A DNA stretch of 64,000 nt from Acidaminococcus sp050873445 (GCF_050873445.1 NZ_JBNMIU010000007.1:1-64000), one strand, 5' to 3'. Positions 32,625-42,742 are shown, counted from the stretch's first letter. Translations and numbers: made by a program. The notes: generated by a model not told the origin, from the letters alone.

Positions 32625-33629
32625 ATGAATAAAAATCTTTTTCGCGTGCTGTGCGTTCTGTTCGTCGTCATCGTACTCGTGTCAGCAGGCGTTATTTACT
32701 TTACTTTTGATGTACGAGCCTTGGAATATCTGACCACCTTCAAGTGGTATTACGCTTTACTGGCCCTGGGGACGCTATCCATTGGATTGTTCTTTGACGC
32801 CACGCGGCTGATTACCTTGACCCGGATTTCCGGGGAGAAGATGGATTATGCCCATATCTTCTATGCGGTGTTCAGCAACTACTTCCTGGCTTTAATTACC
32901 CCCGGCCAGGGCGGTGGCGGCATTGCCATGCTCATGTTCATGAAGCGGGCCGGAGTTCCGGTGGCGAAATCTACGCTGATCGTCATTGTGCGGACCGTAT
33001 TCTCCATCCTGTTCCTGTTCCTGATGATGCCCATCGTGTTTTTCTTTGATCCGGCACTGGTGGACTGGATGCCCACCAGTGTGATTGCCCTGGTGTGTGC
33101 GTTCTTCATCTGCGCCCCCTGGCTGCTGTGGCGGCTGGTGATGGGCGGCCGGGTAGAAAAATGGCTGGTTCGGTTCAGCAGGCGCTTCTCCCCCCGGGTG
33201 CAGGAAGCCATCTTTCTGGGTTATCGGGACTTCCAGCAGGCTATGTTCATGCTGAAGGATAACCCGAGGCAGGTATTCCGGGCTTTCCTTGAATCCGGCA
33301 TCAGCCTGCTCTTCATTTATTCTGTAGTACCTGTGTTCATCAAGGCTTTTGGCATCGAACTGCCCCTGCACATTATCATGGGGCGGATGTGCCTGATCAA
33401 CCTGATCCTGTATTTTACCCCGACGCCCGGTGGCAGCGGTGTGGCCGAAGGGGGCTTTTTGATGCTGTTCAATTCCCTGCTGCCGCCGGGGGTATCCGGG
33501 GTACTGGCTGTACTGTGGCGTTTCTTCTGTGAATATATTCCGTTCACCATTGGCGCCGTTGTTACCATTAAATGCTTCGGACTCGATATTTTGAACAAAA
33601 TCCGTGATCGGAGGGGAATGGATTCATGA
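32625..33629 (+). CDS. Flippase-like membrane protein (LPG synthase/UPF0104 family)
   Basis: The 334-residue protein has about seven or eight membrane segments and no soluble domain. It contains NYFLALITPGQGGGGIAMLMF and YFTPTPGGSGVAEGGF, the paired glycine-rich motifs of the family related to the flippase domain of MprF. It probably moves a lipid or lipid-linked product across the membrane. Its stop overlaps the next gene (ATGA), a sugar nucleotide epimerase, which suggests a glycolipid substrate (inference). Confidence 0.82.
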   Translation: MNKNLFRVLCVLFVVIVLVSAGVIYFTFDVRALEYLTTFKWYYALLALGTLSIGLFFDATRLITLTRISGEKMDYAHIFYAVFSNYFLALITPGQGGGGIAMLMFMKRAGVPVAKSTLIVIVRTVFSILFLFLMMPIVFFFDPALVDWMPTSVIALVCAFFICAPWLLWRLVMGGRVEKWLVRFSRRFSPRVQEAIFLGYRDFQQAMFMLKDNPRQVFRAFLESGISLLFIYSVVPVFIKAFGIELPLHIIMGRMCLINLILYFTPTPGGSGVAEGGFLMLFNSLLPPGVSGVLAVLWRFFCEYIPFTIGAVVTIKCFGLDILNKIRDRRGMDS

Positions 33630-34543
33630 GAAAGATCCTGGTTACAGGGGGAGCAGGGTTCATCGGCTCCCATGTGGTGCCGGCCCTGCTGGCCAAAGGT
33701 GATTGTGAAGTAGTGGTTTTGGACAATCTGTCTACCGGAAGACGCAGCCATGTACCGGAAGGAGCACGGTTCCAGCTGCTGGATATCCGTTCCCGGGAGC
33801 TGTGGGATTTTATGGCCCGGGAAAAATTCCAGACGGTGGTCCATCTGGCGGCCCAGACCCTGGTACCTTATTCCATGGAGTATCCGGAAGCGGATGAGGA
33901 TCTGAACGTGACGGGTATCGTCCATGTGCTGGAAGGCTGTCGGAAAAGTGGGGTGGAACAGTTCATCTTTTCTTCCAGTGCGGCTATCTACGGAGATAAC
34001 CAGAACCTGCCCCTGAAGGAAACGGAAATTTCGGCCCCTACGTCCTTCTATGGACTCTCCAAAGTGGTGGGGGAGGACTATATCCGTATGTACAGCCGGT
34101 GCTTCGGTTTGAAGCACATCATCTTCCGTTTTGCCAATGTATACGGCGAGCGGCAGGGTGAGACCGGCGAGGGCGGCGTGATTTCCATCTTTGCCCGGAA
34201 AATTGCCCAGGGCAAACCAGTGACCATCTTCGGAGATGGCAATCAGACCCGGGATTTCATCTATGCAGGCGACCTGGCACGGGCTATTTCTGCTGGAATC
34301 GGTTACAATGGCTGCGCCACCTTGAATGTTTCTACCAATAAAGAAGTATCACTGAACCAGCTGATCGCCATCCTGGAAAAAATCCTGGGCCGGTCCATGG
34401 ATGTGCAGCATGGACCGGTGCGGCCGGGGGATATCTATGCTTCCGTACTGAGTCACAAAGCCCTGGTGGAAATCTTGGGCATGAGGGAGTATACGGACCT
34501 GGAAGCGGGGCTGCGGAAGACCCTGGCTTATTTTCAAAAATAA
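33626..34543 (+). CDS. NAD-dependent epimerase (UDP-glucose 4-epimerase-like)
   Basis: A short-chain dehydrogenase fold enzyme of 305 residues: VTGGAGFIGSHV (NAD site), FSSSAAIYGD (catalytic Ser) and YGLSKVVGEDY (YxxxK). The sequence NVYGERQGETGEGGVISIF matches GalE-like enzymes acting on UDP-sugars. The substrate is not certain. It overlaps the flippase-like gene by 4 bases and precedes the TAXI lipoprotein by about 30 bases. Confidence 0.87.
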   Translation: MRKILVTGGAGFIGSHVVPALLAKGDCEVVVLDNLSTGRRSHVPEGARFQLLDIRSRELWDFMAREKFQTVVHLAAQTLVPYSMEYPEADEDLNVTGIVHVLEGCRKSGVEQFIFSSSAAIYGDNQNLPLKETEISAPTSFYGLSKVVGEDYIRMYSRCFGLKHIIFRFANVYGERQGETGEGGVISIFARKIAQGKPVTIFGDGNQTRDFIYAGDLARAISAGIGYNGCATLNVSTNKEVSLNQLIAILEKILGRSMDVQHGPVRPGDIYASVLSHKALVEILGMREYTDLEAGLRKTLAYFQK

Positions 34544-34573
34544 AAGAGGTAGGGAGAACAGGGAGGAATGGCT

Positions 34574-35551
34574 ATGAAGAAACTGCTCCTTTTGGTTCTG
34601 GCCCTGCTTTTTTTATGTATGGCAGGGTGCGGTGGCCAGGGTAAAGAACAGACCCGGGGGAATAAGCTCTCAAAGGAACTGGTGCTGGCAGGCGGTCAAA
34701 ATAACGGAGCCTATGGCAGCCTGGGAACGGATTTGGCAGCGCTGCTGAATGGAGATGGCAAACAGCCTCAGCTGAAAGAAACGGGTGGTTCCGGTTCGGT
34801 GGCTAATGTGGAACTGCTGGCCCAGGGCCGGGCAGATCTGGCTTTCATCCAGAGTGATGTGGCCTATGCGGCTATCATCGGTACGGACCGGTATGCAGGG
34901 CAGGCAAAGGAGAATCTCCAGGTGCTGGGGGTACTGTATCCGGAGACAGTGCAGATCGTTACCTATGACGTGACAGGCATCCGGAAGCTGGAAGATCTGC
35001 GAGGCCGTACCCTGGCGGTAGGAGCCGCCGGTTCCGGGTCTGCCTATGATGCCCGTCAAATCCTGGAAGCTGCCGGAATCCCGGAAGACGAAGTACGGAT
35101 TCAGTATCTGCCGGTGGAAGATGAAGTGAAAGCCTTGAAGGAAGGTACAGTGGATGCAGTTTTTGTGACCTCGGAGCTGCCCTACCAGGCCTTTAAGGAG
35201 CTGGCTCGGCAGCGGCAGCTGATGCTGATTCCTATCGAGGGCCAGGCAGCGGACGACTTGCTGGAAGCCTATCCCCGGTATCGGAAGACAGTGATCCCTG
35301 CCGGGACTTATCCCAACCAGACCAAACCCTGCAACAGCGTTGGCATGGACTGCCTGCTTGTGGCTACGGACCGGCTGGATGCCGATTACGCCCGGAGCTT
35401 CCTGGGACGTGTGTGGAGCCACTGGGGCGAACTGCACAGCAAGTATCCATTCCTGCCGGCAGATCCAAAACAATCGTTCTTTAAGGGACTGGACCTGCCG
35501 TTAGCACCCGGTGCCGAACAATTTAAGAAAGACCAGAAAGTCAGTTCTTGA
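34574..35551 (+). CDS. TAXI-family TRAP transporter substrate-binding lipoprotein
   Basis: The 325-residue protein starts with a lipoprotein signal (hydrophobic LLLLVLALLFL, lipobox CMAGC) and has LAGGQNNGAYGSLGTDLAALL and QADLAFIQ-type strands of the TAXI binding domain. Members usually deliver glutamate or dicarboxylates to a fused TRAP permease. ATG 34574 is preferred over 34568, because GGGAGG ends 8 bases before it. No DctM/DctQ permease gene is in the window, so it is an orphan or works with a distant permease. Confidence 0.87.
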   Translation: MKKLLLLVLALLFLCMAGCGGQGKEQTRGNKLSKELVLAGGQNNGAYGSLGTDLAALLNGDGKQPQLKETGGSGSVANVELLAQGRADLAFIQSDVAYAAIIGTDRYAGQAKENLQVLGVLYPETVQIVTYDVTGIRKLEDLRGRTLAVGAAGSGSAYDARQILEAAGIPEDEVRIQYLPVEDEVKALKEGTVDAVFVTSELPYQAFKELARQRQLMLIPIEGQAADDLLEAYPRYRKTVIPAGTYPNQTKPCNSVGMDCLLVATDRLDADYARSFLGRVWSHWGELHSKYPFLPADPKQSFFKGLDLPLAPGAEQFKKDQKVSS

Positions 35552-35571
35552 CCATTTTGATAAAACTTCAT

Positions 35572-35600
35572 TTGCAAAACAGGCGTCAAACTTGTATAAT
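35572..35600 (+). promoter_or_regulatory. Promoter of the RNase J gene
   Basis: TTGCAA (35572-35577) and TATAAT (35595-35600) at 17 bp. The transcript would have a leader of about 155 nt. Confidence 0.75.
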
Positions 35601-35693
35601 GTTGAACAAGAGACTAGTCCTATAGGGTCCGGAGCGGAGGTAATCGTTCGGATTCGTAGGGGATACGGGAATTGAAAACATAGTTTCGAAAGC

Positions 35694-35716
35694 GGAGTAT
35701 GGACGAAAGATACTCC
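35694..35716 (+). other. Leader hairpin of the RNase J gene
   Basis: GGAGTAT (35694-35700) pairs with ATACTCC (35710-35716), loop 9 bases, within the 155-nt 5' UTR. It may control decay or translation. Confidence 0.5.
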
Positions 35717-35763
35717 AGTATTTCTATATGTCAAATTCAGGAAAAGAAAGAGGAGGTGCCCCT

Positions 35764-37500
35764 TTGAAAGAAGAAAACAATAACAATAATAAAGGGCAGC
35801 AGAAGAGAGAACCCAGACGGGAACAAAAGAGAGAAAACAAGCGGGAACAGAAAAAATTGTCCATCATCCCCCTGGGCGGGCTGGGTGAAATCGGCAAGAA
35901 TATGACCGCTTTTGTGTACGGCAATGATATGATCCTGGTGGATGCTGGTCTGGCATTCCCCGATGATGATATGCTGGGCGTGGATCTGGTGATTCCGGAT
36001 ACCACTTTCCTGCAGGAAAATAAAGAGAAATTCAAGGCTATTTTTCTGACCCACGGCCATGAAGACCATATCGGCGCATTGCCCTATGTGATGAAGGATT
36101 TCGACGTACCGGTATACGGTACGCCCCTGACTTTGGGTATCCTGTCCGGACGCCTGAAGGAAAACGGCGTATCCGACAGCAAGTGCAAAATGGTGAAACC
36201 GGGTGCTACCGTCCGGACCGGGGCCTTCCGAGTGGAATTCATCCGGGTCAACCACAGTATTCCCGATGCGGTTGCCCTGGCCATCCATACTCCTGTGGGC
36301 GTGATTGTACACACAGGCGACTATAAGTTCGACCAGACCCCGGTGGACGGTCAGGTGGCAGATTATGCCAAACTGGCCGAAGTGGGCCGCAAGGGTGTCT
36401 TGCTGCTGATGAGCGATTCTACCAACATTGAACGGACCGGATATACGCCCAGTGAAAAGAGCGTAGGCAAAACCCTGGACGAACAGTTCCGTGCCGCCAA
36501 GAACCGGGTCATCGTGGCAACGTTCTCTTCTAACGTGCACCGGATCCAGCAGGTAATCGATGCTGCCGTCATGACCCGCCGGAAGGTGGCTGTCATCGGC
36601 CGCAGCATGGTGAACGTGGTGAACATCTCTATTGAAATGGGTTATCTGAAGGTTCCCCAGGGTGTATTGATCGATATCGATGAATGTCGCAACTATGCAC
36701 CCCGCCAGATTGCCATTATCACCACCGGCAGTCAGGGCGAACCGATGAGTGCACTGACCCGCATGAGCAACAATGACCACCGGAAAGTATCCATTATGCC
36801 CGGTGATACAGTGATCATTTCTGCTACCCCCATTCCCGGCAACGAGAAAGGCGTGGCACGGACCATCGACAACCTGTACAAACAGGGTGCCGAAGTGGTG
36901 TACGGCCGTGAACAGGGTATCCACGTTTCCGGTCACGCCAGCCAGGAAGAAATCAAGCTGATGCACCGTTTGATCCATCCCAAGTTCTTCATGCCGGTGC
37001 ATGGCGAATACCGTCATCTGGTGAAACATAAGAAACTGGCCATGCAGCTGGGCATGCCCAAGGAAAATATCGTTATTGCTGAAAATGGTTCCGTTGTGGA
37101 TCTGACCCGGGATTCCATCGGGATTTCTGGTAAAGTGACCGCAGGCCGGGTACTGATTGATGGCCTGGGTGTGGGAGACGTTGGCAATGTGGTGCTGCGC
37201 GACCGCCGTCAGCTGTCCCAGGACGGGATCCTGATTGTGGTGGTGACCATCGACCACAGCACTTACCGGATTGCAGCTGGCCCGGATATCGTATCTCGTG
37301 GCTTTGTGTATGTGCGTGAGTCCGAAGAACTGATGGAAGGGGCCCGGGATCGCGTCCTGAGCACCTTGGACAAATGTCATGAAAACAATATCACTGAATG
37401 GTCCGCTTTAAAGAGTGCCGTCCGGGACAGCCTGGGCCGGTATCTGTTTGACAAGACCAGACGGCGTCCCATGATCCTTCCGCTGATCATGGAGATCTGA
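35764..37500 (+). CDS. rnj: Ribonuclease J
   Basis: A beta-CASP metallo-hydrolase with endo- and 5' exonuclease activity on mRNA and rRNA. The 578-residue protein has the HGHEDHIGALP motif near residue 97, IHTGDYKFD, a beta-CASP segment and the C-terminal dimer domain. The N-terminal 38 residues are Asn-rich, then basic. The TTG at 35764 is chosen because AGGAGGTG ends 5 bases before it; the ATG at 35728 lacks a ribosome site. The gene is monocistronic with a long leader. Confidence 0.92.
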   Translation: MKEENNNNNKGQQKREPRREQKRENKREQKKLSIIPLGGLGEIGKNMTAFVYGNDMILVDAGLAFPDDDMLGVDLVIPDTTFLQENKEKFKAIFLTHGHEDHIGALPYVMKDFDVPVYGTPLTLGILSGRLKENGVSDSKCKMVKPGATVRTGAFRVEFIRVNHSIPDAVALAIHTPVGVIVHTGDYKFDQTPVDGQVADYAKLAEVGRKGVLLLMSDSTNIERTGYTPSEKSVGKTLDEQFRAAKNRVIVATFSSNVHRIQQVIDAAVMTRRKVAVIGRSMVNVVNISIEMGYLKVPQGVLIDIDECRNYAPRQIAIITTGSQGEPMSALTRMSNNDHRKVSIMPGDTVIISATPIPGNEKGVARTIDNLYKQGAEVVYGREQGIHVSGHASQEEIKLMHRLIHPKFFMPVHGEYRHLVKHKKLAMQLGMPKENIVIAENGSVVDLTRDSIGISGKVTAGRVLIDGLGVGDVGNVVLRDRRQLSQDGILIVVVTIDHSTYRIAAGPDIVSRGFVYVRESEELMEGARDRVLSTLDKCHENNITEWSALKSAVRDSLGRYLFDKTRRRPMILPLIMEI

Positions 37501-37536
37501 TTGTACGAAAATTAAAATCTTCAGGAAGGGAACAGC

Positions 37537-39867
37537 GTGGAGAAAAAAGAACGAACTCGCAGGAACAACAAAAAAATCGAATTTACCTTCAACCGGGAAG
37601 TGCTGGGCATCCTGCTGGCTGCTTTCGCCATTGTGATGCTCTGTGCTCTGGTCGGACTTCCTATGGGAAGTGCCGGGGCTTTCCTGGAAAGAGTGCTGAA
37701 GTTTGCACTGGGAATCGGAGCATTCCTGTTCCCTCTGTATGTCCTGGTTCTGGGACTGGGTTATATCCTGAACCACGAACATCTGCGATTTTCCAAGAAG
37801 TTCTTTACTCTTCTGCTGTTCCTTGTTTCTGTCCTGAGCCTGTGGCATATGCATAAGGTGCCGGAGGGCAAGGAACTGATCCCTGAATACCTGATGACCG
37901 GTGGTGGCCTCCTGGGAGGCGCCATCGTGTTTGTTTTAACAAAGGTGGTGGGCCGGATCGGGGCGATGATTTTCCTGATTGCTTCGGCTCTGGATTCCAT
38001 GGTGCTGTCCGGTAAATTCTCCCTGCGGGCGCCTCTGCAGACGGCCAGTGACGGAGTGAAGGAAGGCGCCGAGAATGTGGCGCAGAAATGGGAAGCATAT
38101 CAGGATCAGCGAAAACGCAGTCACAATGCTTTTTATGACCAGGAAAAGGATGACGGCAATTACCATAAGCCCAAGGCTGCCGAAGAAAAGAAAATCACTC
38201 TGGCTGAACGCTTGAAAGAGAAGGTGAACAAGGCCGGGAATGCACCGCTCCTGAAATTCCAGAAAGATCAGGTGGATACGGTGGAACCGCCGCGGAAGTT
38301 TACAATCACAAACAGCCAGGATGCACAGCCGAAGCCGACCGCAGAAGATAAGCCCCAGCATTCTCAGACCACCCGGCTTGAGAATGCGGAGACAGGGGAA
38401 GTGATTCCCTATGAATTCCCGCCGCTGGATCTGCTGAATCCGGATCCTCCCGTGAATCCCCGGAACTACCAGGCGGAAATCGAGGAGCAGGGCGGTACGA
38501 TCGAGCAAACCCTCCACGATTTCGGCGTAAATGCTACATTGGTGAATGTGACCAAGGGACCGTCGGTGACCCGGTATGAACTGGAACCGGCCCCTGGGGT
38601 CAAGGTGAATAAGATCCAGAACCTGGCGGAGGACATTGCCCTGAAACTGGCGGTTTCCAGTGTACGGATTGAACCCATTCCGGGCAAGGCGGCCATTGGC
38701 ATTGAAGTGCCTTCCAAGACCAGTCAGCCCGTTTCCTTCCGATCCATCGTGGATTGTCCGGAAGTGAAGAACGCCAAGGGCAAGCTGGCCATTGGCCTGG
38801 GCAAGGATATTTCCGGCCATGTGGTGGTGGCCGATCTGACCAAGATGCCCCATCTGCTGATTGCCGGCAGTACCGGCAGCGGCAAGAGTGTGTGTATCAA
38901 TACCATCATCTGCAGTCTGCTGTATAAAGCGGCTCCTGATGAAGTGAAGCTGATCCTGGTAGACCCCAAAGTGGTAGAACTGACCAATTATAACGGTATC
39001 CCCCACCTGTTGACTCCTGTAGTTACGGGGCCTAAGCAGGCGGCCAGCGCACTGCACTGGGCGGTGGTGGAAATGGAACGGCGGTACAGCCTGTTCGCCA
39101 AAACCCAGGTGCGGAAAATCGATGATTACAACAAGCTGGTGCAGCCTGGCGAGAAACTGCCCTTCATCGTAGTCATCATCGACGAATTATCCGATTTGAT
39201 GATGGTGGCAGCGGTGGACGTGGAAGATGCCATCCTGCGTCTGGCTCAGAAAGCCCGTGCTGCAGGGATCCACCTGATACTGGCGACCCAGCGGCCCTCT
39301 GTAGACGTATTGACCGGGACCATCAAGGCCAATATTCCGTCCCGGATAGCGTTTGCTGTATCCAGCCAGATTGACAGCCGGACCATCCTGGATACCAGCG
39401 GTGCCGAAAAGCTCCTGGGGAAGGGAGATATGCTTTTCTTCCCAACGGGCGAAAACAAACCCATCCGGGTTCAGGGCGCCTACATTGCGGATGACGAACT
39501 GAATCGGGTTGTCGATTTCATCAAAGCGGAGGCTATTCCTACTACCTATCATCAAGAAGTGACCACCCAGGAGCTGAATGGTGAGAAGGACAGCAGGAAG
39601 GAAAACTCCGAAGATGAAGAAGATGAGCTGTTTGAGGATGCGGTGGAAGCCGTCATGGATGCCCATCAGGCGTCCTCGTCCATGCTCCAGCGCAAGTTCC
39701 GTATCGGGTATACCAGGGCAGCCCGACTGGTGGATGCCATGGAAGAAAGGGGTATCGTAGGGCCGGCGGACGGCAGCAAACCACGGCCGCTGCTCATGAG
39801 CCCCACTACCATCCGACAAAAGTTCTTCACCAAAGGTCTGAAGGAAGAAGGCCGGGATGAACTGTAA
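37537..39867 (+). CDS. ftsK: DNA translocase FtsK/SpoIIIE
   Basis: A membrane-anchored ATPase that pumps chromosomal DNA through the septum. The 776-residue protein has four to five N-terminal membrane segments (about 20-170), a linker, the ATPase with AGSTGSGKSVCIN (Walker A) and ILVDPKVVELTNY, and a C-terminal winged-helix gamma domain (SSSMLQRKFRIGYTRAARL) that reads polar KOPS sites. The start is a GTG with AGGAAGGG upstream. It is followed by rodZ, placing two division/shape genes together. Confidence 0.94.
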   Translation: MEKKERTRRNNKKIEFTFNREVLGILLAAFAIVMLCALVGLPMGSAGAFLERVLKFALGIGAFLFPLYVLVLGLGYILNHEHLRFSKKFFTLLLFLVSVLSLWHMHKVPEGKELIPEYLMTGGGLLGGAIVFVLTKVVGRIGAMIFLIASALDSMVLSGKFSLRAPLQTASDGVKEGAENVAQKWEAYQDQRKRSHNAFYDQEKDDGNYHKPKAAEEKKITLAERLKEKVNKAGNAPLLKFQKDQVDTVEPPRKFTITNSQDAQPKPTAEDKPQHSQTTRLENAETGEVIPYEFPPLDLLNPDPPVNPRNYQAEIEEQGGTIEQTLHDFGVNATLVNVTKGPSVTRYELEPAPGVKVNKIQNLAEDIALKLAVSSVRIEPIPGKAAIGIEVPSKTSQPVSFRSIVDCPEVKNAKGKLAIGLGKDISGHVVVADLTKMPHLLIAGSTGSGKSVCINTIICSLLYKAAPDEVKLILVDPKVVELTNYNGIPHLLTPVVTGPKQAASALHWAVVEMERRYSLFAKTQVRKIDDYNKLVQPGEKLPFIVVIIDELSDLMMVAAVDVEDAILRLAQKARAAGIHLILATQRPSVDVLTGTIKANIPSRIAFAVSSQIDSRTILDTSGAEKLLGKGDMLFFPTGENKPIRVQGAYIADDELNRVVDFIKAEAIPTTYHQEVTTQELNGEKDSRKENSEDEEDELFEDAVEAVMDAHQASSSMLQRKFRIGYTRAARLVDAMEERGIVGPADGSKPRPLLMSPTTIRQKFFTKGLKEEGRDEL

Positions 39868-39895
39868 TTTATCCTGCTAAGAAAGAGGACGAACC

Positions 39896-41383
39896 ATGAA
39901 AAACAAAATTGGAACCTATTTACGGCAGCACCGGGAAGAAAAAAAACTGACACTGGAGCAGGTTGCCGAACATACCGGAATCCGGGAACCCTATCTGGAA
40001 GACCTGGAGAATGGGGATTTCCACAAAATCCCCGGTGATGTGTTCATCCGCGGTTTCCTGCGGAATTACGGGAATTATCTGGGCCTGGATGGTAATGGCC
40101 TGGTGGAAGCCTACCGCACGGGGAGTGAGCCAGAAAAAATCCTGGAGGATGCAGGCCATATTGCACCAGCTTCCGAAGCTCCCAAGAGCACGGATACCAT
40201 CATCCTGCGGCAGGCTTTGGACAGTATGGAACCCCGGAACAGTTCCAAACCGGAAACCAAGTCGGCGGATGCTGTGGAATCGGTAGATTCGGAGCCGGCC
40301 AAACTGGAAACGGAGCCTTTTGATAAAGTGGCAGCCCTGAAGGAAATGGAACCGGTGGGCTACGGCTATAAGCCCCATAAAGAGAAATCCCAACCGGCAG
40401 CACCGGTGGAAGCCCCGGAAAAACAGGCCATGGAAGAGACCCGGATCATGAAGCCGGTGAAGCCCTCTGCCAGGCCGACACAGGAAATCAAATCGGAACT
40501 CCAACCGTCCGTGGCATCCCAGATGGCAAAAACAGTGGAGGTCAAGACGGCTGCTCCGAAAGCAGATGCAAAAAAAACGGAAACAGCAATTGCCAAACCG
40601 GTCCAGAAATCGGCTGAACAGCTAAAAAAGACTCCGGAGACTGTATCCAAAGCGGCTGCTGCAGTGGCTCCGGAACAGGGTAAGAAGCATGGTTCGCCCA
40701 AACAGGCCCTGAAGAAGATGGAAAAAGCCCTGAACAAGGAAAATATGGAGGAAGCCCTGACGGACAGCAAGGCCAAGATGGGCGGTTTTCTTGACAGAAT
40801 CCATAAATTCATCGATGACAATCTGTATGAAACCGTGCCTGAGGATGAAGAAGGCGAGGAATACGGGGCTACTTCGGCGGATAACAGCAGCAAGGCTCCG
40901 GCTTTCAGTTTCAAGGTGTTTACTGGTGTGTTCGTTGTGTGCCTGGCTATCTTTACAGTGGTAATGGCCTATTTTGTGTTCGGCGGCAAGACAACGCCGG
41001 ATTTGAAGGCCACGGACAGCATCACCGATGGGGTGAAGTCCGACCATTCTTCGGAAAAAACGCCGGAGAACAAGAAAGAGGCCGAAGAAACCAAGGCCAA
41101 ACAGGAAGAAGCCAAGGGTGATGAAAAGACCCTGGGTAAAGGCAATGGCGTCACCGTTGTAGTAACCTATAAGAAGCCGGTGTGGACCCAGACAACCATC
41201 GATGGCAAACAGGTGGAAGCCGCCACCATCGCCAAGGGTTCCACCCGGACCTATAAAGGCAGCAAAAGTGTATCTGTAAACGTAGGCAGTATCCGGGACG
41301 TGACGATTACGGTCAACGGCAAGGAAGTGCCATATGGCTCGAGGGAATGGGGCGTAGTAACCCGTACCTTCAAGGCAAAATAG
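39896..41383 (+). CDS. rodZ: RodZ-like cell shape protein
   Basis: The 495-residue protein has an N-terminal Xre-like HTH (LTLEQVAEHTGIREPYLEDL), a long low-complexity Pro/Ala/Lys/Glu-rich cytoplasmic linker (about 90-340), one membrane segment (FKVFTGVFVVCLAIFTVVM) and a C-terminal DUF4115-type outer domain (VTYKKPVWTQTTIDGK). This layout is that of RodZ, which links MreB to the elongation complex. Length is long for the family because of the linker. It follows ftsK by 28 bases. Confidence 0.85.
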   Translation: MKNKIGTYLRQHREEKKLTLEQVAEHTGIREPYLEDLENGDFHKIPGDVFIRGFLRNYGNYLGLDGNGLVEAYRTGSEPEKILEDAGHIAPASEAPKSTDTIILRQALDSMEPRNSSKPETKSADAVESVDSEPAKLETEPFDKVAALKEMEPVGYGYKPHKEKSQPAAPVEAPEKQAMEETRIMKPVKPSARPTQEIKSELQPSVASQMAKTVEVKTAAPKADAKKTETAIAKPVQKSAEQLKKTPETVSKAAAAVAPEQGKKHGSPKQALKKMEKALNKENMEEALTDSKAKMGGFLDRIHKFIDDNLYETVPEDEEGEEYGATSADNSSKAPAFSFKVFTGVFVVCLAIFTVVMAYFVFGGKTTPDLKATDSITDGVKSDHSSEKTPENKKEAEETKAKQEEAKGDEKTLGKGNGVTVVVTYKKPVWTQTTIDGKQVEAATIAKGSTRTYKGSKSVSVNVGSIRDVTITVNGKEVPYGSREWGVVTRTFKAK

Positions 41384-41406
41384 GATGAAATGGAAGGAGT
41401 AATGAC

Positions 41407-42735
41407 TTGGAAATCGGAGTAGTCAGCCTGGGGTGTCCCAAGAATCTGGTGGACTCGGAAGTGATGATGGGTCTCATCGAGAAGCGCCACTGGATCATCA
41501 CCAACGATCCTACCCATGCGGATGTGATTATCGTGAACACCTGTGGCTTCATCGAAAGCGCTAAGACAGAATCCATTAACACGATCCTGCAGATGGCGGA
41601 ATACAAGAAAGACGATGTCCATCGAAAACTAATCGTTACCGGGTGTCTGGGACAGCGGTATGCTGATGATCTGTTCAAAGATCTGCCGGAGGTAGATGCC
41701 ATCATCGGCACGGAATGTTATGACCAGATTGGCAGCGTCATCGACCGGGTGGAAGCCGGTGAGCGGTTCATCCTGCTGAAACCGCCTCAGAAATATACCC
41801 AGAAAACAAAACGGGTACTGACCACCCCCAGGTATACGGCATATCTGAAGATCGCCGAAGGATGCAATAACCGGTGTTCTTACTGTGCCATCCCCAAAAT
41901 CCGGGGCCCGTACCGCAGCCGTCCTTATGAAGAGGTGCTGCAGGAAGCCCGCGATCTGGTGAGCCAGGGCGTCCGGGAGTTGATCCTGGTAGCCCAGGAT
42001 ACCACCCAGTATGGCATCGATCTGTACCACAAACTGCGCCTGGCCGATTTGCTGAAAGACCTGGACCAGATTCCCGATTTGAAGTGGATCCGTATCCTGT
42101 ACTGTTATCCAGATTCTTTTACCGATGAACTGATTGAAACCATGGCTACCTGCAAGAAGGTATGCCATTATGTGGATCTGCCACTTCAGCATGCCAGCAA
42201 CAGCCTGCTGAAGACTATGCACCGCCGGGATACCCGGGAACAGGTGGAGGAACTCCTGGCCAAGCTGCGCAAGCGCATGCCGGACATCTGCCTGCGGACC
42301 ACGTTCATTGTAGGCTTCCCCGGGGAGACAGATGAACAGTTTCAGGAACTGCTGGATTTCGTGGAAAAAGAACGGTTCCAGTGTGCCGGCGTGTTTACCT
42401 ACAGTCAGGAAGACGGCACGGAAGCCGGGGCCATGCCCAATCAGATTCCCGATGAGACCAAGCAGGACCGGTATCATACCCTCATGAGTCTTCAGGCTCA
42501 GATTTCGGAAGAAATCCAGCAGGAACGGGAAGGACGTGAGCTGGAAGTGTTAATCGAGGGCAAGGACGAGGAAGACTCGAACCTGGCCGTAGGCCGCAGT
42601 TATGCGGAAGCCCCGGATATCGATGGCAAGATTTATGTGGAACAGGCAGGAAATCTGAAGGCGGGGGACTTTGTAAAAGTCCGCATCAGCCAGGGTTTCA
42701 CTTATGAAGCAGTGGGACAGATCGTAAAGGAGTGA
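41407..42735 (+). CDS. rimO: Ribosomal protein S12 methylthiotransferase
   Basis: RimO adds a methylthio group to Asp of ribosomal protein S12 by radical SAM chemistry. The 442-residue protein has the N-terminal UPF0004 domain (SLGCPKNLVDSEVMMG with one cluster-binding Cys, then NTCGFI and TGCLGQRY), the radical SAM motif C153-x3-C157-x2-C160 (GCNNRCSYC) and a C-terminal TRAM domain. Start is TTG 41407 with GGAAGGAG 7 bases upstream. It lies between rodZ and cinA. Confidence 0.93.
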   Translation: MEIGVVSLGCPKNLVDSEVMMGLIEKRHWIITNDPTHADVIIVNTCGFIESAKTESINTILQMAEYKKDDVHRKLIVTGCLGQRYADDLFKDLPEVDAIIGTECYDQIGSVIDRVEAGERFILLKPPQKYTQKTKRVLTTPRYTAYLKIAEGCNNRCSYCAIPKIRGPYRSRPYEEVLQEARDLVSQGVRELILVAQDTTQYGIDLYHKLRLADLLKDLDQIPDLKWIRILYCYPDSFTDELIETMATCKKVCHYVDLPLQHASNSLLKTMHRRDTREQVEELLAKLRKRMPDICLRTTFIVGFPGETDEQFQELLDFVEKERFQCAGVFTYSQEDGTEAGAMPNQIPDETKQDRYHTLMSLQAQISEEIQQEREGRELEVLIEGKDEEDSNLAVGRSYAEAPDIDGKIYVEQAGNLKAGDFVKVRISQGFTYEAVGQIVKE

Positions 42736-42742
42736 ATTTCCC

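Noticed and set aside
35737..37380. 547-codon minus-strand frame opposite the RNase J gene
   Set aside because: The same explanation: strongly biased composition, no motif, and a conserved gene on the other strand.
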